In this document: positions 6,899-7,832 of the stretch, piece by piece | Numbering within the stretch: the stretch's first letter is position 1 | Layout of the letters: each line of letters begins with the position of its first letter | Source: JAGNHS01 sp964609695 | GTDB lineage: Bacteria; Bdellovibrionota; UBA2428 | Assembly: GCA_964609695.1 (NCBI GenBank) | Contig: CAZSSP010000064.1 | Span: forward strand, 1 to 7,832 | DNA: 7,832 bases | Direction: 5' to 3' | Made by a program: the position numbers and the translations under genes | Notes under the pieces: model-generated | The model's database searches: none | Told to the model about the DNA's origin: nothing | What the model saw: only the letters and a program-made list of their open reading frames with translations

Positions 6899-6914
6899 GG
6901 CCCTTTTTTGGGCC
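6899..6914 (+). repeat. short hairpin in the tRNA-Cys leader
   Basis: GGCCC (6899-6903) pairs with GGGCC (6910-6914) around a loop of six T. It ends 4 nt before the tRNA 5' end. There is no T run after the stem, so it is not a terminator in the + direction. It may mark the precursor leader removed by RNase P, or be incidental. Confidence 0.4.
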
Positions 6915-6918
6915 TGAT

Positions 6919-6992
6919 GGCGGCATAGCCAAGTGGTAAGGCAAGGCTCTGCAAAAGCTTCACCCCCGGTTCAAATCCGGGTGCCGCCTCCA
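6919..6992 (+). tRNA. tRNA-Cys (anticodon GCA)
   Basis: A complete cloverleaf. Acceptor stem GGCGGCA (6919-6925) pairs with TGCCGCC (6982-6988). D stem is GCC/GGC with loop AAGTGGTAA. Anticodon stem AGGCT/AGCTT surrounds loop CTGCAAA, with anticodon GCA at 6951-6953. A 4-nt variable region is followed by T stem CCCGG/CCGGG with loop TTCAAAT. The discriminator base is T (6989), the main identity element for cysteinyl-tRNA synthetase, and CCA is encoded (6990-6992). A weak promoter may lie upstream: TTTCAA (6862-6867) and TAAAAT (6883-6888), with a short 15-nt spacer. No terminator follows; the next gene starts 19 nt later, which suggests a shared precursor transcript. Confidence 0.97.
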
Positions 6993-7011
6993 AATTGAAA
7001 GCAAAAACTAA

Positions 7012-7832
7012 ATGTCACTTAAAAAACTCATTCACCCCACCCTCATTTTTATTTTTTCAATCTCTTTAAAAAGCTTCGCGAGCTGCTTACCCGTGAGCTT
7101 CGATCATATCTTCTTCAACGTAAGTCCAAAAGCCTATGAACAGATAGGGAAAAGTGATTTCTTTAAGACCGATCATTTAAGTTTTTTTGAAGCCTTTAAA
7201 AATCCATTCGGCGATCATCGCGGACATTATATTACTGGGCAAAAACACTACCTCGAAGTTTTCAATTCCAAAGATAGAAAAAATAAAGCACCCATTGGAA
7301 TTGGTTTTATTTCTGAAACTAAAAATTGCCTGCCGATTATTCAACAAGCTTTGCAAAGCTCACTTCCTGATTTTTTCAAAATGGGAAAGAAAGAAAATTG
7401 GGGACAAATGACAGAAGCCCAAACCAACAACATGCACCTTTGGGTGTCTGAGCTTGATCCAAATTTCTTGGGATCTCCGAATGAAAAAATTGATCGCATC
7501 CACTACTTAAACTGGATTCGAAAAGCCAATGGTGATGACCCCAAGGCTCCTCGACTTAGTCACATGCAGAAAATTCAAATCAGTCTCCCAAAAATCGATG
7601 CACTACTTCTTGAAAGTGTATTTTCGCAGCTTCGTTGGAGAAAAATAGACTGGAATCAAAATTCAGTCACTTTAAGCAACGGGGAAACAACTCTCATAAT
7701 TAGCGAGAGCAGCAGCCCCAAAGTTCAAGAAATTCAATTTGTTGTTGACCCCCATCAAGCTCCCAAACAAGACAAAAAATGCTCAGAAGTCTTCTTGAGC
7801 CTCAGTGAGACTGACTTGCTTTGGATGAATAC
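7012..7832 (+). CDS. exported DUF5829/VOC-like protein, 3' end beyond the window
   Basis: Open from ATG 7012 to the window edge (273 codons, no stop), so partial at its C-terminus. An in-frame TAA directly before the ATG makes this the first possible start. The N-terminus is a signal peptide (residues 1-24) ending S-F-A-S before Cys25. It could be cleaved by signal peptidase I or, less typically because of the Phe at -3, be a lipoprotein. Residues 30-100 resemble the DUF5829 group, related in layout to VOC/glyoxalase folds: FDHIFFNVSPKAYEQI, then a HYITGQKHYLEVFN strand and an IGIGFISE strand. His32 and Glu82 occupy places where VOC proteins hold metal ligands. The substrate is unknown. The ribosome site is weak (GAAAG). 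The gene lies just 19 nt after tRNA-Cys with no terminator between, so it is probably expressed from the tRNA transcript. The family call is from memory of the pattern and is moderate. Confidence 0.7.
   Translation, partial: MSLKKLIHPTLIFIFSISLKSFASCLPVSFDHIFFNVSPKAYEQIGKSDFFKTDHLSFFEAFKNPFGDHRGHYITGQKHYLEVFNSKDRKNKAPIGIGFISETKNCLPIIQQALQSSLPDFFKMGKKENWGQMTEAQTNNMHLWVSELDPNFLGSPNEKIDRIHYLNWIRKANGDDPKAPRLSHMQKIQISLPKIDALLLESVFSQLRWRKIDWNQNSVTLSNGETTLIISESSSPKVQEIQFVVDPHQAPKQDKKCSEVFLSLSETDLLWMN

Noticed and set aside
6919..6992. tRNA-Cys as an integration site for a mobile element
   Set aside because: No integrase gene, no repeated copy of the tRNA 3' end in the window, and no visible change in gene character after it.
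6763..6993. A 76-codon reading frame on the - strand across the tRNA-Cys gene
   Set aside because: Its start (MEAAPGFEPGVKLL...) is the familiar false protein obtained by translating the antisense of a tRNA gene. It also overlaps the tRNA and the fmdB promoter region.
7187..7411. A 74-codon + strand frame inside the final gene
   Set aside because: It is out of frame with the longer open reading that has a signal peptide and a family-like pattern and runs to the window edge.

Overview
The window is A+T-rich bacterial DNA from a Gram-negative-type organism. It carries groES-groEL, an FmdB-family zinc-ribbon gene, an rlmE/ftsJ rRNA methyltransferase, a tRNA-Cys and four genes for exported proteins. 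The density of exported proteins of unknown function and the deltaproteobacteria-like GroES/GroEL sequences suggest a Bdellovibrio-like or related deltaproteobacterial lineage. That placement is an inference; no rRNA marker is present to confirm it.

Layout. Positions 78-3629 (+) hold three consecutive genes, the first two overlapping by 4 nt. All three products begin with a signal peptide. The first is a 641-residue protein with a proline-rich linker and a C-terminal CHAP/NlpC-P60-like cysteine-peptidase domain, probably a cell-wall hydrolase. The other two are unrecognised secreted proteins. This set converges, with only 4 nt between stop codons, on rlmE (3634-4221, -), which makes the 23S rRNA 2'-O-methyltransferase.

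A 226-nt gap separates rlmE from groEL. It holds two large inverted repeats that probably end groEL transcription; one of them reaches into the groEL stop codon. groEL (4448-6115, -) and groES (6141-6428, -) form the standard chaperonin pair. Upstream on the same strand is an FmdB-like gene (6500-6766), with an A+T-rich hairpin between it and groES. A sigma70-like promoter upstream of fmdB (6803-6830, -) could drive fmdB-groES-groEL as one unit. I see no CIRCE operator.

On the + strand a tRNA-Cys(GCA) gene (6919-6992) encodes its own CCA end. Only 19 nt later starts an exported protein resembling the DUF5829/VOC-like group, which runs off the window end. The tRNA and this mRNA are probably co-transcribed.

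Most of the window is housekeeping. The best candidates for undescribed biology are the three-gene exported cassette with its peptidase-like member, the nested palindromes behind groEL, and the tRNA-led transcript.
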